DNA from: Sphingopyxis sp.
GTDB taxonomy: Bacteria > Pseudomonadota > Alphaproteobacteria > Sphingomonadales > Sphingomonadaceae
Assembly (NCBI RefSeq): GCF_016793825.1
Contig: NZ_JAEULM010000048.1
Location: 51,538 to 115,537 of the forward strand
Direction: 5' to 3'
DNA length: 64,000 nt
Both the position numbers and the translations under genes were made by a program. A model generated the notes under the pieces. That model was not told the origin of the DNA and did no database searches. It saw nothing but the letters and a program-made list of their open reading frames with translations. Position 1 is the first letter of the stretch, and every line of letters begins with the position of its first letter. This document shows positions 16,555 to 27,600 of this stretch, one piece after another.

Positions 16555-19500
16555 ATGTTCTCGACTGGTGAACTTGTTCGCTTAAAAAATGACCCGTCAA
16601 CTGTCGGGACGGTCGGGAGAGAGCCTGCGGAAGAAGTCCACGGGCGCACCTTTCTTTGGATCGACTTCCCGACGGGCCGCCGGAAAGTTCCGAGCGCGCA
16701 GCTCGAAGCGATCCTGGCCATCGCTGATCCGTTCGAAGATTTGAAGCGTGGGAAGCTGTCGGCACCTGGCGATCTCAGACGGGTTATCACGCATCTTCGG
16801 ATGACCGGCCGCCTTGCGGACATGATTTACAGCCTGGGTGCGACCAACACGGAGTTTCACGCCTATCAGTTCAAGCCTGTATTGAAGCTCCTCAATTCGC
16901 CGTCCCGGGGCTTGCTCATCGCTGATGAGGTCGGTCTCGGAAAGACGATCGAAGCCGGGCTAGTGTGGACGGAGCTTGTCGCCCGCTTCGATTGTCGCCG
17001 TCTCCTGATCATCTGCCCCAAGCCGCTCTGCGAGAAGTGGCGCGACGAACTGCGCAGCAAGTTCAACGTCCTCGCACAGATCAAAGATGCCAAGGGGCTG
17101 CTTCAGACCCTCAAAGATGACAGCGAACATAGGGAGGGCTTTGCGGTCATTGCATCCATGCCGAGCCTGCGTCCGCCCAAAGGATGGAGCGATCCCGATG
17201 AAGATGTCAGTGGGCCGCGCGCCGACTTGGCAGAATATCTCGCGGAAGCGGGCGACGATCTATTCGACCTCGTTGTGATCGATGAGGCGCACCATCTGCG
17301 CAATACCGACACGATGAACCATCAACTCGGTCAGTTGGTCACCGACGTGACTGACTATAGCCTGTTTCTGTCGGCCACACCGATCAACCTCCGAGCCAAT
17401 GACCTGCGCGCCCTGCTCAAGCTTATCGATCCCGATACCTTCGAACGCGAGTGGCTGTTTGACATGCTGCAGGAAGAAAACGCGCCCTATGTGGCTGCGT
17501 GGGAATCTGCGCGAAATCCAAAGGTTCCGATGGCAAGCGTCGCGGCCCTTGTCGCGGATTTGCCAGAAGGTCAGGTGCTCAAGACCGGAAGCCGCTTGGA
17601 GCGCTTGCGCGAAGAATTCGCCAAGGGAGTGGAGGATACGCCGGCAAACCGCATCAAGATCGCTGCACGTCTCGAAGAGATGTCCCTTCTCGGCTCGATA
17701 ATCAATCGCACCCGCCGGCGTGATGTTGCCGAGTTCAAGGTTGAGCGGCGACCTCGAACGGCGCGATGGGAAATGACTGAGGCCGAACGGGACTTTTATG
17801 ACGAAGCGACGGCTCGGATCGAGGCCTATGCTTACAGGCATGACATCAACGAGCGTTTTCTCCTCGCTCAGACCCAGCGCCTACTGGCCTCGAGTCTGCC
17901 TGCGGCATATCGCCATTGGGGCACGCGAAGCGGCCAGCTTACACTCGATGAGGAAGATGATGCCGGATCGAGTGGACCCATGCCCGGCCCCCTGACGGAA
18001 GCTCTGGGAGAGATTTGCGACGATCCTGTTCGCCTACGTGCGCTGGAAGCGAGTGACACTAAATTTGACCGTCTAGCCGAATGGCTAAGACACATTCGTG
18101 CGGAAACGCCCGACGAAAAGGTCATCATCTTCAGCAGCTTCCGCAAATCGATCGCTCACCTCGAACAGAAGCTGCGTGCCAAGGGTTTCGAGGTTCTCGA
18201 ACTGCATGGGGGTGTGGCGGGGGATCGCCAGTCGATCGTGAACCTGTTCGGGGATGCGCCGGGCGGTACGATCCTTTTGACCTCCGAAGTAGGCGGTGAA
18301 GGTCTCGACCTTCAGTTTTGCCGTATCCTCTTCAACTGGGACTTGCCCTGGAATCCCATGAAGGTGGAGCAGCGGATTGGTCGTATCGATCGCATCGGAC
18401 AGCAGTCGCAGTCGATCGACATCATCAATCTGATCTCGAAGGACACCATCGAAGAGCAGGTCTATGACCGGCTGTACGAGCGGTTGGGCATCATCCGGAC
18501 GGCGCTCGGAGATTTCGAGCCTATTTTGGGCGATATCATTCGCGATATCGAGATTGCGCTCGTCAATCCCGAACTATCTGTCGAGCAACGCGCGATCGAG
18601 CTTGATAGGTCTGTGCTCGCGGCCGAACAGCGCAAGGCCCAAGCGGAGCAGCTTGAGCGCGAGGCGCCAGGGCTGGTTGCGCACGGTGACAGCATTTTGC
18701 AGCGCATCAACGATGCGCAGGCGCCGCACAAGCGCCTCACCGCAGCGGATCTGCGCGACTATGTCGCTGGTATCTTGGCCGGGTCCTATCGGGGAACCCG
18801 AATTGATCGGGCAGCCAATATGGAGATCGAGGCCTACGATATCCGGCTGTCCGCCGCCGCGGCCGCCGAATTCAACCAGTTTCGAAACAACAACGCCCGG
18901 CGCTATCCGACAAAGTTTGCACGCGAGAGCGTCGTCAGGAGCATTTTCGGTAGCAATCCGAACCCGTCGCGGTTTCGCGGTGTCGAAGCCATTCCGATGA
19001 CCCATCCATTGTCGCGTTTCAGCGCTCAGATGCTCGACCGAAAGCAGGGAAGCTCCCTCGCGCGACCTGTCACTGCATTTCAGATTCCGGTGAGAGAAGA
19101 ATGGGGCGTGCCTGCTGGACGCTACGCTATCGCCATCGAGCGATGGTCCGTTGAAGGCATAGTGCCGGTCGACAAGCTCGCCTTTGTAGGAGCTGCGCTC
19201 GGAGGACGGGTGGCGCTTTCCGAGGAGGTCGCCGAGCGGATTTTGCACGAAGCACTGTCGGAAGAGCCGCGGCTCAATCTTCTTCCGCCGGACGAGTGTC
19301 TTGCGGCGATGCCCACGGTCGAAGATCTGGCTCAATCGCTCAGGGAGGCACGCTCCGATTTTGAGAACGCCGAAGCAGCCCGGCATTATGATCTCGTCGA
19401 CACGCAGCGGTCGTTGATCGAGGAACATGCACGGCGCGAGCAGGAACGGGCCGAGACCCAGATCAGGGAGCATCGCTTTTCCGGCAGCGCGAAACGCCAG

Positions 19501-19653
19501 CAACTCGTTTACGCCGTGCAGGGCAAGCTCGAGAAGCTGATGGCCCGGCTCAACCTGAAGCTCAACGAGATACAGCGGCGCGAAGAATCCTTCAGTTACG
19601 ATGAGCCAAAGCTGGTCGGCCTCGCCATCGTTGATCTGTTGGAGAAGCCATGA
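16555..19653 (+). CDS. SNF2-type helicase, first gene of a five-gene cassette
   Basis: A 1032-residue Swi2/Snf2-like translocase. A small N-terminal barrel-like segment (TGELVRLKNDPSTVGTVG) is followed by the ATPase: IADEVGLGKTIEAG (about 122-135), VVIDEAHHLRN (about 239-249), LFLSATPINLRANDL, and in the C lobe LTSEVGGEGLDLQFC and MKVEQRIGRIDRIGQ. The last 350 residues contain charged helical stretches and resemble helicase C-terminal extensions in restriction-like systems. An AAGGGAAG ribosome site precedes the ATG. The TGA overlaps the next ATG by four bases, so translation is coupled. Its partners point to a role in recognising or translocating on foreign DNA; this is inference. Confidence 0.88.
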   Translation: MFSTGELVRLKNDPSTVGTVGREPAEEVHGRTFLWIDFPTGRRKVPSAQLEAILAIADPFEDLKRGKLSAPGDLRRVITHLRMTGRLADMIYSLGATNTEFHAYQFKPVLKLLNSPSRGLLIADEVGLGKTIEAGLVWTELVARFDCRRLLIICPKPLCEKWRDELRSKFNVLAQIKDAKGLLQTLKDDSEHREGFAVIASMPSLRPPKGWSDPDEDVSGPRADLAEYLAEAGDDLFDLVVIDEAHHLRNTDTMNHQLGQLVTDVTDYSLFLSATPINLRANDLRALLKLIDPDTFEREWLFDMLQEENAPYVAAWESARNPKVPMASVAALVADLPEGQVLKTGSRLERLREEFAKGVEDTPANRIKIAARLEEMSLLGSIINRTRRRDVAEFKVERRPRTARWEMTEAERDFYDEATARIEAYAYRHDINERFLLAQTQRLLASSLPAAYRHWGTRSGQLTLDEEDDAGSSGPMPGPLTEALGEICDDPVRLRALEASDTKFDRLAEWLRHIRAETPDEKVIIFSSFRKSIAHLEQKLRAKGFEVLELHGGVAGDRQSIVNLFGDAPGGTILLTSEVGGEGLDLQFCRILFNWDLPWNPMKVEQRIGRIDRIGQQSQSIDIINLISKDTIEEQVYDRLYERLGIIRTALGDFEPILGDIIRDIEIALVNPELSVEQRAIELDRSVLAAEQRKAQAEQLEREAPGLVAHGDSILQRINDAQAPHKRLTAADLRDYVAGILAGSYRGTRIDRAANMEIEAYDIRLSAAAAAEFNQFRNNNARRYPTKFARESVVRSIFGSNPNPSRFRGVEAIPMTHPLSRFSAQMLDRKQGSSLARPVTAFQIPVREEWGVPAGRYAIAIERWSVEGIVPVDKLAFVGAALGGRVALSEEVAERILHEALSEEPRLNLLPPDECLAAMPTVEDLAQSLREARSDFENAEAARHYDLVDTQRSLIEEHARREQERAETQIREHRFSGSAKRQQLVYAVQGKLEKLMARLNLKLNEIQRREESFSYDEPKLVGLAIVDLLEKP

Positions 19654-21521
19654 TGGCAAAGGATCGTCGCCCAACAAGCCTCGCAGACCAGCTGAGCGGG
19701 CTGCAAGCGGCCATGCGCGAAAATGCGCGGGCTCCGCGCAACGGTGCGGGGGCAGGCCGTCATCAGCCCGCTGGCAGTGCCTCTGAGAGCCGTGCTCCGA
19801 TCGACGTTTCGGACATGGAGCAACAAATGCTCGCTAGACATGCCTTCAACGACGGTGGCTCCGAAGCCGGACGGACGCCGAGTGGATTGGAGCCTGGGAA
19901 TGGCATAGTCGATCGGCGGGGCCGGGCGATCGAGGTGTCGAAGAAATCTCGCCCCCCAAAACGGGAGATCGATCCTTCCAAAGTTCCAGTTCGGCCATCA
20001 CGCACGCCTCCAGCCCTGGTCGGGGACCTGACGCCTGCGGCACGGGCTAGGCTGCAACGCGATGAAGCCAGCTTGCCGCCGGTTCCCCCATCCTCTCCGG
20101 TGACCGACCATGCCGATGAGGCTTCCCGCAGCAATGTCTCGGCGCCGCAGTCTGCCGGAGCCCCCGTCGAAGTGCCCAAGAGCCGCAAGAGTCCGGTGGA
20201 GGAGGCGTTCGATCATATCCGGGATGTCGTAAAGAGGTCGACGCCGGCGATTGAAGCGCGAGCGATTTCGGTTCGCACTGCTGTTGCGCGGGAAATTAGC
20301 GATCATATCGCTACCGGGAGCCGTTTGCTCGCCGAGCGACCTGAGCGCGACGAGAGCGGCTACCTAGTGGGGTTTGACTTCGGCACTAGCTCGCTGAAGG
20401 TGGTTTTTCATCAGCCCTACGCCGCTGATGATCCGGTCGCGGCAATGAAGGTTCCGAAGGAGCTGCGATCGCGAGATCACCCTTATCTGTGGCAGACCGT
20501 GATCTGGTTTGATCCTGACAGTCAGGAGTTTTCGCTGGTCCCGTCGAACAACGCGACGCCGCTTGACGGTTTCAAGACGGGGATCATTGCCGGCTATGAC
20601 GGTGAGCGTATCCGGCCGGAAGTTCCCGTAACCCGTGCCGATGCGGCCGTTGCCTTCATCGCGCTGCATATGGCGCATCTGACCGGCTGGTACGCCGAGA
20701 CCCGACCGCTTGGCCCTGTCGGCGGATCGCACTTTCTTTCTTTCAATTTTGGCATCCCGACCGCAGCTCACGATGACGCCGCCTCATTCGGAATATTCCG
20801 GCGTATCCTGAGCGCCGCGCGCGTGGTTGCTGCCGATTGCACCAACCTTAGTTTGGACAAGGTGCGGCAGGCTTATCGCGCTTCATCCGGCGAGCTTCCG
20901 CCCGGCTATATCGTAGTTCCCGAGCTTTGCGCGGCTTTGGCCGGATATGCCAAATTGCCGACATCTTACCGCCGGTCGCATGTGCTGGTGGATGTTGGAG
21001 CCTCGACCCTCGATATCGTCGCGTTCAACCTCAATGACGATGATGAAGGTACCAACATTGCAGCCTTCTCGGCCGGCGTCGAACTATTGGGTGCGGCGGC
21101 GCTCGACACAGCGCGCGAAGCCGAGATCGACGATAAGGTTTTCCGGTCAGCCTGCGATCACCAGTTCAACCTCGTATACAAGCGAGCCTGCCTTCCGACG
21201 GTTGCTCCCGGTTGTTTCAGGCCGAGCTTGCGCCGCGAGCCGGTGCAGCTCGTGACGACTGGCGGGGGATGCGCCACCGAGGTTCACGCCGCCTTTGTCG
21301 ACAGCATGCCGGGCCGAATTCTCGGAGATCGAAAAATCTACAGGCCGAAACCGCCGAAGCATATGACGCGCAAACGCTGTGATTCTGGGCGGCTGTTGCT
21401 GGCTTACGGCTTGGCGCAAGATGAGCCGGACATTTTGCGCATTAAATTACCGTCACAGATCGAACCGCTGCCGCTGGGGGATGATGGCTTTCCGTCGATG
21501 ATCGGGAAAGACCAAGTGTAG
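19650..21521 (+). CDS. Hsp70/actin-fold ATPase-like protein
   Basis: A 623-residue protein. The first 230 residues are Pro/Arg/Ser-rich and probably disordered. The rest has an actin/Hsp70 nucleotide-binding fold: GFDFGTSSLKVVF (about 241-253) is the phosphate-1 loop and VLVDVGASTLDIVAFN (about 445-460) the phosphate-2 loop. A peptide-binding domain of normal Hsp70 type is not evident. It overlaps the SNF2 gene by four bases. In the same cassette context elsewhere such proteins are annotated as molecular chaperone-like defence components; here it may couple nucleotide state to assembly of the helicase-nuclease complex (inference). Confidence 0.78.
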   Translation: MMAKDRRPTSLADQLSGLQAAMRENARAPRNGAGAGRHQPAGSASESRAPIDVSDMEQQMLARHAFNDGGSEAGRTPSGLEPGNGIVDRRGRAIEVSKKSRPPKREIDPSKVPVRPSRTPPALVGDLTPAARARLQRDEASLPPVPPSSPVTDHADEASRSNVSAPQSAGAPVEVPKSRKSPVEEAFDHIRDVVKRSTPAIEARAISVRTAVAREISDHIATGSRLLAERPERDESGYLVGFDFGTSSLKVVFHQPYAADDPVAAMKVPKELRSRDHPYLWQTVIWFDPDSQEFSLVPSNNATPLDGFKTGIIAGYDGERIRPEVPVTRADAAVAFIALHMAHLTGWYAETRPLGPVGGSHFLSFNFGIPTAAHDDAASFGIFRRILSAARVVAADCTNLSLDKVRQAYRASSGELPPGYIVVPELCAALAGYAKLPTSYRRSHVLVDVGASTLDIVAFNLNDDDEGTNIAAFSAGVELLGAAALDTAREAEIDDKVFRSACDHQFNLVYKRACLPTVAPGCFRPSLRREPVQLVTTGGGCATEVHAAFVDSMPGRILGDRKIYRPKPPKHMTRKRCDSGRLLLAYGLAQDEPDILRIKLPSQIEPLPLGDDGFPSMIGKDQV

Positions 21522-21623
21522 GGGCCTCGCGGGCATCTCTCGCCTCTCGGCGCCTCCTCTACGCCCAACGACTTGTCATCGGTCGATTGCACCTCATCAA
21601 ACGCCGAAACTTGAAGGAACGAT

Positions 21624-22790
21624 ATGTCCTATCTGGCCTGGATAGATTTTGACCCGGACGAGCGCCGGCGAGCGCAGACTCTTATTGATCTGTTCAAGCA
21701 GCCTGAGGCGCGGGATGAGCTCGGCCTAGGGACCGTTCGTGACGCGATAGCCGACTTGCTCTTCCCGGGTACGAGCACGATTCAAACCCGACTTCGCTAT
21801 ATGCTGTTCATCCCATGGATCTATCGCGAGGCACAACGTCAAAAGGGCACGCCTGCCGAGCGCGTCGCATTCGCACGCGACCTTGAATTTCAATTGAGCG
21901 AGGCGCTCTTGGCGGGTGGTGAGACGACCGGCGTCATTGGCCGCGACGCGGGCAGAAATCTTAAACGTCTTGCGTCCAGCGTCTATTGGGCCGGTCTTCA
22001 TACACTTGGAATCCGGTCAATGGCTGGTACCCCGAACACCTTTCTTTCCTACGGACCTGAAAGTCTTCGGGATCATGACCTGCGGCTTTGGTCGTCAAAT
22101 CTTCCAGAGCCGCCGGACGGCTTGTTCAAAAAGTGCGACTTTGACCTCGATGGCGAAGAGGCGGATTTTCTTAGGGACCGTTTCGCCATCAGCGCGAAGT
22201 CGAGCTTGCTCAATGAGCTCGCTGCCGACGGCGGAGAACGGAACGAACAATGGCCATGGCAGATTGTCGCGCGAAACATATCCGATGCGAACCGTGCAAT
22301 ACTCGATCATGCGGAGCGTTTCTCCGGCGTAATGTACGGTGCGAGCGTGCTCTACAATCTCCTTTTAGCGCGCCGCGCCGGAGACAATCCCAATGCGAGC
22401 AAGCACGCTGAGGCCGAAGAATTATGCGGCCGCTACACCGATGAGCTCGAGGATTGGCACAACGGCCTGCAACAGCTCAAATTAGATGATTGGGATGTGG
22501 ATGGCCTTTTTGCACTTATCGGACGAACGAGTCATAATTTGCGGCCGCCGACGCGCTCGTTCATTCGAGAATGGATAGGTCTTGCGCGGGAGCAAGGCGT
22601 CGCGCTTCAGTCTGACAATCGTGCAATCGAGTTGCTCAAGCGCCGGGAGCACGGTTTGAAGCGCGGGAAGGCACGGTTGCTTCACGATGGGCCGCTTGAA
22701 CGATGGTCGGGCGCATCGGGACATGCGCGACTGGATTTTCGCTGGGGAATTACCCGAAGCTATTTGACGGAACTGGTCGATGCAGCCTGA
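21624..22790 (+). CDS. DUF6361 family protein
   Basis: A 388-residue protein with the DUF6361 start (SYLAWIDFDPDERRRAQTLI) and continuing family features such as GLGTVRDAIADLLFPGTSTI and the segment RYMLFIPWIYREAQRQ. Function unknown; members are found beside PLD nucleases and helicases in anti-phage cassettes. AGGAA precedes the ATG. The gap of 102 bases from the Hsp70-like gene holds no other gene. Its 3' end overlaps the PLD gene by 11 bases, so the two are translationally coupled. Confidence 0.82.
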   Translation: MSYLAWIDFDPDERRRAQTLIDLFKQPEARDELGLGTVRDAIADLLFPGTSTIQTRLRYMLFIPWIYREAQRQKGTPAERVAFARDLEFQLSEALLAGGETTGVIGRDAGRNLKRLASSVYWAGLHTLGIRSMAGTPNTFLSYGPESLRDHDLRLWSSNLPEPPDGLFKKCDFDLDGEEADFLRDRFAISAKSSLLNELAADGGERNEQWPWQIVARNISDANRAILDHAERFSGVMYGASVLYNLLLARRAGDNPNASKHAEAEELCGRYTDELEDWHNGLQQLKLDDWDVDGLFALIGRTSHNLRPPTRSFIREWIGLAREQGVALQSDNRAIELLKRREHGLKRGKARLLHDGPLERWSGASGHARLDFRWGITRSYLTELVDAA

Positions 22791-24642
22791 TCCAGCTTTT
22801 GACCCAGAAAATCGAGAGCTCTACACGGCTATGATGCGTGCGCCCGATGGCTACCGCTTCGATCATGCCGTGGCGACCACTTATTCACTCGATTTTGAAA
22901 CGGCGCTCGCAATTCCCATCGCCATTGTGTTTCGAGATGCCGAAAATCGCGACGAGATGCTTCGGAGTCCGTTGGCTTTGCTGCAAAGCGTCGAGCGGAT
23001 GGCGGAGCGCATCGCAATCTACTGCGACCGCGGGCGGATCAAGTCCGCCAACCCCAACGCCGCGCGGCTTATGGCGCTATATGAGAAGAGCATAGTGGAA
23101 GTTTCGGCGCCCGGTGGCGGCGCCTTCCACCCGAAACTCTGGTGCCTCCGCTTTCAGCCCGAAAAGAGAGGCGAGCCGGTCCGCATGAGGCTGGCCATCT
23201 TGTCTCGTAACCTGACCAATGATCGGTGTTGGGACCTCGCGCTCTGCCTCGACGGCACGGTGGATTACGATGAGGAAAATGGCTCTAATGAACCGATTGC
23301 GAGGCTTCTTAGAGCGCTTCCAGGATTGGCTAATCGTTCGACCCGCCCGACCGAACCGGCGTTTCTTCGCTCGCTGGTCCGTGATCTTCAGCATTGCTGG
23401 TGGAGCGATTTGCCAGCCGGAGCGACCCGCATTAGCTTTGCAGTGAACGGCTTGGGTACAGAGCGATGGGAGCCTAAAAAGGGCGAGCGAATAGCCATTC
23501 TATCGCCTTTTGTAAGCAACGAGGCCCTGAAGTGGTTGGTCGACGGATATGCCGAACCTGGCGCCTCCCAGCTTATTGCGCGACCGGAGGAGCTGGACTG
23601 TTTGAACTCGAGCGTTCGATCGCTGTTTCAAGTCCAGACCCTTGATAGCCGCGCGACGGAATTTGAAGAAGGGGATGAGGAGGCCGCAGATACCGGCAAT
23701 CTCGAAGGTCTTCATGCAAAGGCTTATGTCGTTGAGCGCGGTTCGCGTCTTCACATTCACCTTGGTTCAGCCAATGCAACAGTGGCGGCACTTGTCCCGA
23801 CGAAGAGCGGGCGGACGCAGAATGTCGAGGTCATGGCTGAGCTCGATGGACCGAAAACCCGGATGGGAACCATTGAGCAGGCGCTCTTCTCAGAAGGCTT
23901 CAAGCGCCTGTTGATACCGTACGAACCGTCCGAGGCTCCAACCGAAGACGCGCGATTGGCGGCCGAAAAGCTTCTCGATCGCCTGCGGCGGGAAATTGCG
24001 GCCGTGCCTCTGGATCTCAATTGTAACGAGCTGGGTGATCTGGTCGGCCTCGAGGTTTCCGTTGCCGGAGCCGTGCCAGTCGTCGAACTCCCGGACGGCG
24101 TCGCCTGCTTCCTTCGTCCGATTACCGTTGCCAATCTGAGCGGGCATGATGCGGCGGCCTTGTTTCAGGCACGGGTTCCCCTCGCTGTTGGTCACTTGCC
24201 GTTGGGTGATGTCACCCGGTGGCTGGGGGTGCGCCTGCACCATCAGCCGACGAACATGGAATGCTCCTTTACGCTCGGTGCGCGCCTTGTCGACCTCCCT
24301 GAGGGCCGGGATGCTGCAGTGCTCAGCGCGCATATTGCGAACGCGGAGAATTTTTTTCGGTATCTTAGCCTTCTGCTGGGAAGCCTGGGCGAAGGCAGCT
24401 TCCTCGAAGGCGAAGCCGCCGGTGAAGGGCAGTGGCTACAGCGCTTCGGACAGGGCGGAAGCTCGTTGCTGGAGCCAATGGTCCGCGCGCTTAATATGGG
24501 CGGCGATGAGCTGAGGGAGATCGATGCGCTACTCAGGCGTCTGGATAGCCCCGAGGGCGATGGGAATATCGTTCCAGAGGAGTTCAGGGAACTATGGGCG
24601 AGCTTCGCGCCACTTCTCGGATCATCGAAGGCACGCCGATGA
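22780..24642 (+). CDS. Phospholipase D-like nuclease domain protein
   Basis: A 620-residue protein with two HxK motifs of the PLD superfamily: FHPKLWCLRF (His117-Lys119), followed by RLAILSRNLTNDRCWDLAL, and GLHAKAYVVERGSRLHIHLG (His312-Lys314) followed by SANAT. The two half-sites would form one catalytic centre for phosphodiester cleavage. The C-terminal 250 residues are unassigned. Relatives are annotated as PLD-like anti-phage proteins. It overlaps DUF6361 upstream by 11 bases and the helicase downstream by four, making it the likely effector of the cassette. Confidence 0.85.
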   Translation: MQPDPAFDPENRELYTAMMRAPDGYRFDHAVATTYSLDFETALAIPIAIVFRDAENRDEMLRSPLALLQSVERMAERIAIYCDRGRIKSANPNAARLMALYEKSIVEVSAPGGGAFHPKLWCLRFQPEKRGEPVRMRLAILSRNLTNDRCWDLALCLDGTVDYDEENGSNEPIARLLRALPGLANRSTRPTEPAFLRSLVRDLQHCWWSDLPAGATRISFAVNGLGTERWEPKKGERIAILSPFVSNEALKWLVDGYAEPGASQLIARPEELDCLNSSVRSLFQVQTLDSRATEFEEGDEEAADTGNLEGLHAKAYVVERGSRLHIHLGSANATVAALVPTKSGRTQNVEVMAELDGPKTRMGTIEQALFSEGFKRLLIPYEPSEAPTEDARLAAEKLLDRLRREIAAVPLDLNCNELGDLVGLEVSVAGAVPVVELPDGVACFLRPITVANLSGHDAAALFQARVPLAVGHLPLGDVTRWLGVRLHHQPTNMECSFTLGARLVDLPEGRDAAVLSAHIANAENFFRYLSLLLGSLGEGSFLEGEAAGEGQWLQRFGQGGSSLLEPMVRALNMGGDELREIDALLRRLDSPEGDGNIVPEEFRELWASFAPLLGSSKARR

Positions 24643-27600
24643 CCTATAAAGCTGACCCTCATCTCGCCGTCCTGAAACCCTTTCAGCGTGCTACCGTAGA
24701 CTATGTCTTTCGGCGATTGTTCTCGGAGCCATCGCCTACCGATCAGTTTTTGGTCGCCGATGAAGTCGGGCTCGGAAAGACGATGGTCGCGCGAGGTCTC
24801 ATCGCGAAGACAATCGAGGAACTGACTGGCAAGGTTGACCGGATCGATATCGTTTATATCTGCTCCAATCAGGCGATAGCAGAGCAGAATATCAAGGCGC
24901 TCAACGTCGTCGGCTCCGATGCGAAGCCTCTGAATACACGGCTCACGCTTCTGCCCCTGGAGATTGAACGGCAAGGCGGCATTGCTTCAAGGCCGGTGAA
25001 CCTGATTAGCCTGACACCGGGCACTGCGCTTGATTTGAAGTCGTCACTTGGAACAGCGACGGAGCGGGCACTGATCTTCGAGATGCTCAGAAAGCGTATC
25101 GGATTACGACATAGAGGCGTGCAGCGCATTTTTCGCGGCGGCGTGGCAGAAGAAAACTGGCCCGGTTGGATTGACTGGATTCGCGAGCAAGACATTTCGG
25201 CTGATATCACGCAGCTTTTCAATGCTGCTGTTGATGATGGCTTGATCGAGCGGATTCGGACGGCGGCGGAAATTGCCCGGAGCCGTCAAAATCCGCATTA
25301 TTCGCCCGACCAGCGTCCGGCCGCTCTCATTGGAGAGCTTAGGCGCATACTTGCCCGAGTTTGCGTCAATGCGCTGACTCCTGATCTTATCATTCTGGAT
25401 GAATTCCAGCGATTTGCCGAGCTTTTGCACGAGCATGATGCGGACTTAGCCCCTGAGAAGGCCGCTGCAGCTGAACTGGCGCGCGCGCTCTTTTCCTATC
25501 GCGGAGACGATGGCTCAAAGGCGCGCCTGTTGCTGCTTTCGGCGACGCCTTACCGGATGCTCACGATCAGCAGCGACGATGCCGAAGAGGGTGACCACTA
25601 TAAGGACTTCCTCCGAACGATGCGGTTTCTGTTCGGCGATATCGACGGTGAACGCCGCGTGCGCGACCTTGAGGTGGAACTCGCTGACTTCCGGCGAGCG
25701 CTGCAGTCGATGCCGGCGACCAAGCAATTCGCGCGCGATAGGCGCGACAAGCTCCACTCCACGCTATCTCAGGTGATCGCCCGGACCGAGAGAGTTGACC
25801 GAACCGAAGATCGCAACGCGCTCGTGAGAGAATACCGGCCTAAGCTGTCGGTCGAAACGGGCGATCTTGAGGAGGTCAGAGAGGTGTCCAAGATCGCCGA
25901 TCTGGTGGGTGCGCCTTCCGTGATCGAATATTGGAAATCGGCCCCATATCTCCTCAATTTCATGCGAGGGTATAAGCTACGCGACAAGCTTCAAGCCTTG
26001 AAGCTTCGGCCAGCCAAAGAGCTGCGGAGCGCCATTCGGAACGTCCAGGGCCACCTGATTACCAAGGAGCAGATCGAGGCATATGACGAGCTTCCGCTTC
26101 GCAATTCCCGGATGCGTGCCCTAGCGGGAACGGCTTTCGGGGAGGGACTCGACAAGGCACTCTGGATCCCGCCCTCGCGCCCTTCATTCGGCGAAGCCTC
26201 TGCTGCTACCAAGTCACTTGTGTTTTCAGACTGGTCGATGGTTCCCGACGCGATAGCGGCGCTCCTTTCTCATGAGGCAAGCCGACGCATGGGTATGTCT
26301 CCGGAGTCTGCCAGCCGGACTGGCCGGCCGATCGGCGTCGAAGAGCTTTTGCCGATGCTTTGCCCTTCGCCGGCGCTTGCCACTTTGGTCGATCCATTGG
26401 CGCTCGAGGCAAGGTTTGGCCGAGCGACTCATCGTGCCGAGTTGCTTGCCCAAACGCGACAAGTTCTCGCCGAGAAAATGGACGCTTCGATCCTCGAAAG
26501 AATGTCGGGTCGCTCTGACCGGCTGCTTCCTCTCCTTGTGGACATCGAATTGGGAAGTGCGGTCAATTGGGAGGACTTGGCGGCGTTCGAGCATGAAGGG
26601 CATGATGACCATGAAGCAATGGCTAGGACCATCACGGCCATAATCGACGCGCTCGGGAGTGAAGATCATCAGGGCGACGCCGACTCTCGACAATGTCTCG
26701 ACATGCTTGCGGAGCTTGCCCTCGGTTCGCCTGCGACGTGCGCGCTCCGGGCGCTTGCGCGCGTGTGCCCGGAGCTTGATCCTGACGATCCCGAACTCCT
26801 GGGCGCTGCCATGGCGATCGCGCTCGGTTTTCGAAGTCTCTACAATCAGCCCGAAACCCGAGCGCTTCTCGAGGAAAACTCGCCGGTCAATTACTGGCGA
26901 TTGATTTCGACGCATGCGTCGAGCCACGATTTGCAAGCCGTCCTTGATGAATATTTGCATCTGTTGGTCGAGGCCGAGCGCGCCGAGCAATATGCACCGG
27001 GCGAGCGAGCCCATCTCATTGCTTCGAAATTGATTGAGGTTGTCGCGCTGAGGCCCGCCCAGATCACGCTGGATCACTGGACTGCTGGGCGCTCGCGATT
27101 GCACGATGAGACGTTCGAGGTCAGAGCGCGCTTCGCGATGCGATTTGCGACACATGCAGAAGAAGAGAAGGGGATTCGGCGAACCGCGCTGGTGCAGGCA
27201 GCCTTTAAATCGCCATTTCGGCCATTTGTTCTTGCCTCGACTTCAATCGGACAAGAGGGTCTCGATTTTCATCCCTATTGCGCTCGAATTGTTCATTGGA
27301 ACCTTCCGCGAAATCCGGTCGATATCGAGCAACGAGAGGGACGGGTGCATCGCTTCAAAAGCCATGCGGTGCGGCGCAATGTAGCGGCGGTCCAAGGCGG
27401 AACCGCGGAGTTATTGTCTACGCAGCGGTCGCATTGGACAGCGATGTTCTCCGCGGCTCAAGCCGATGAAATCGCTTCCGGTGGAGCCGGAGACATTATC
27501 CCGTACTGGATTTACCCTGGCGGCTCGAAGATCGAGCGCGTCGTCCTCATGCCGCCCTTCAGCCGCGAGGTCGAACGCTATGACAATCTGAAAAAGTCGC

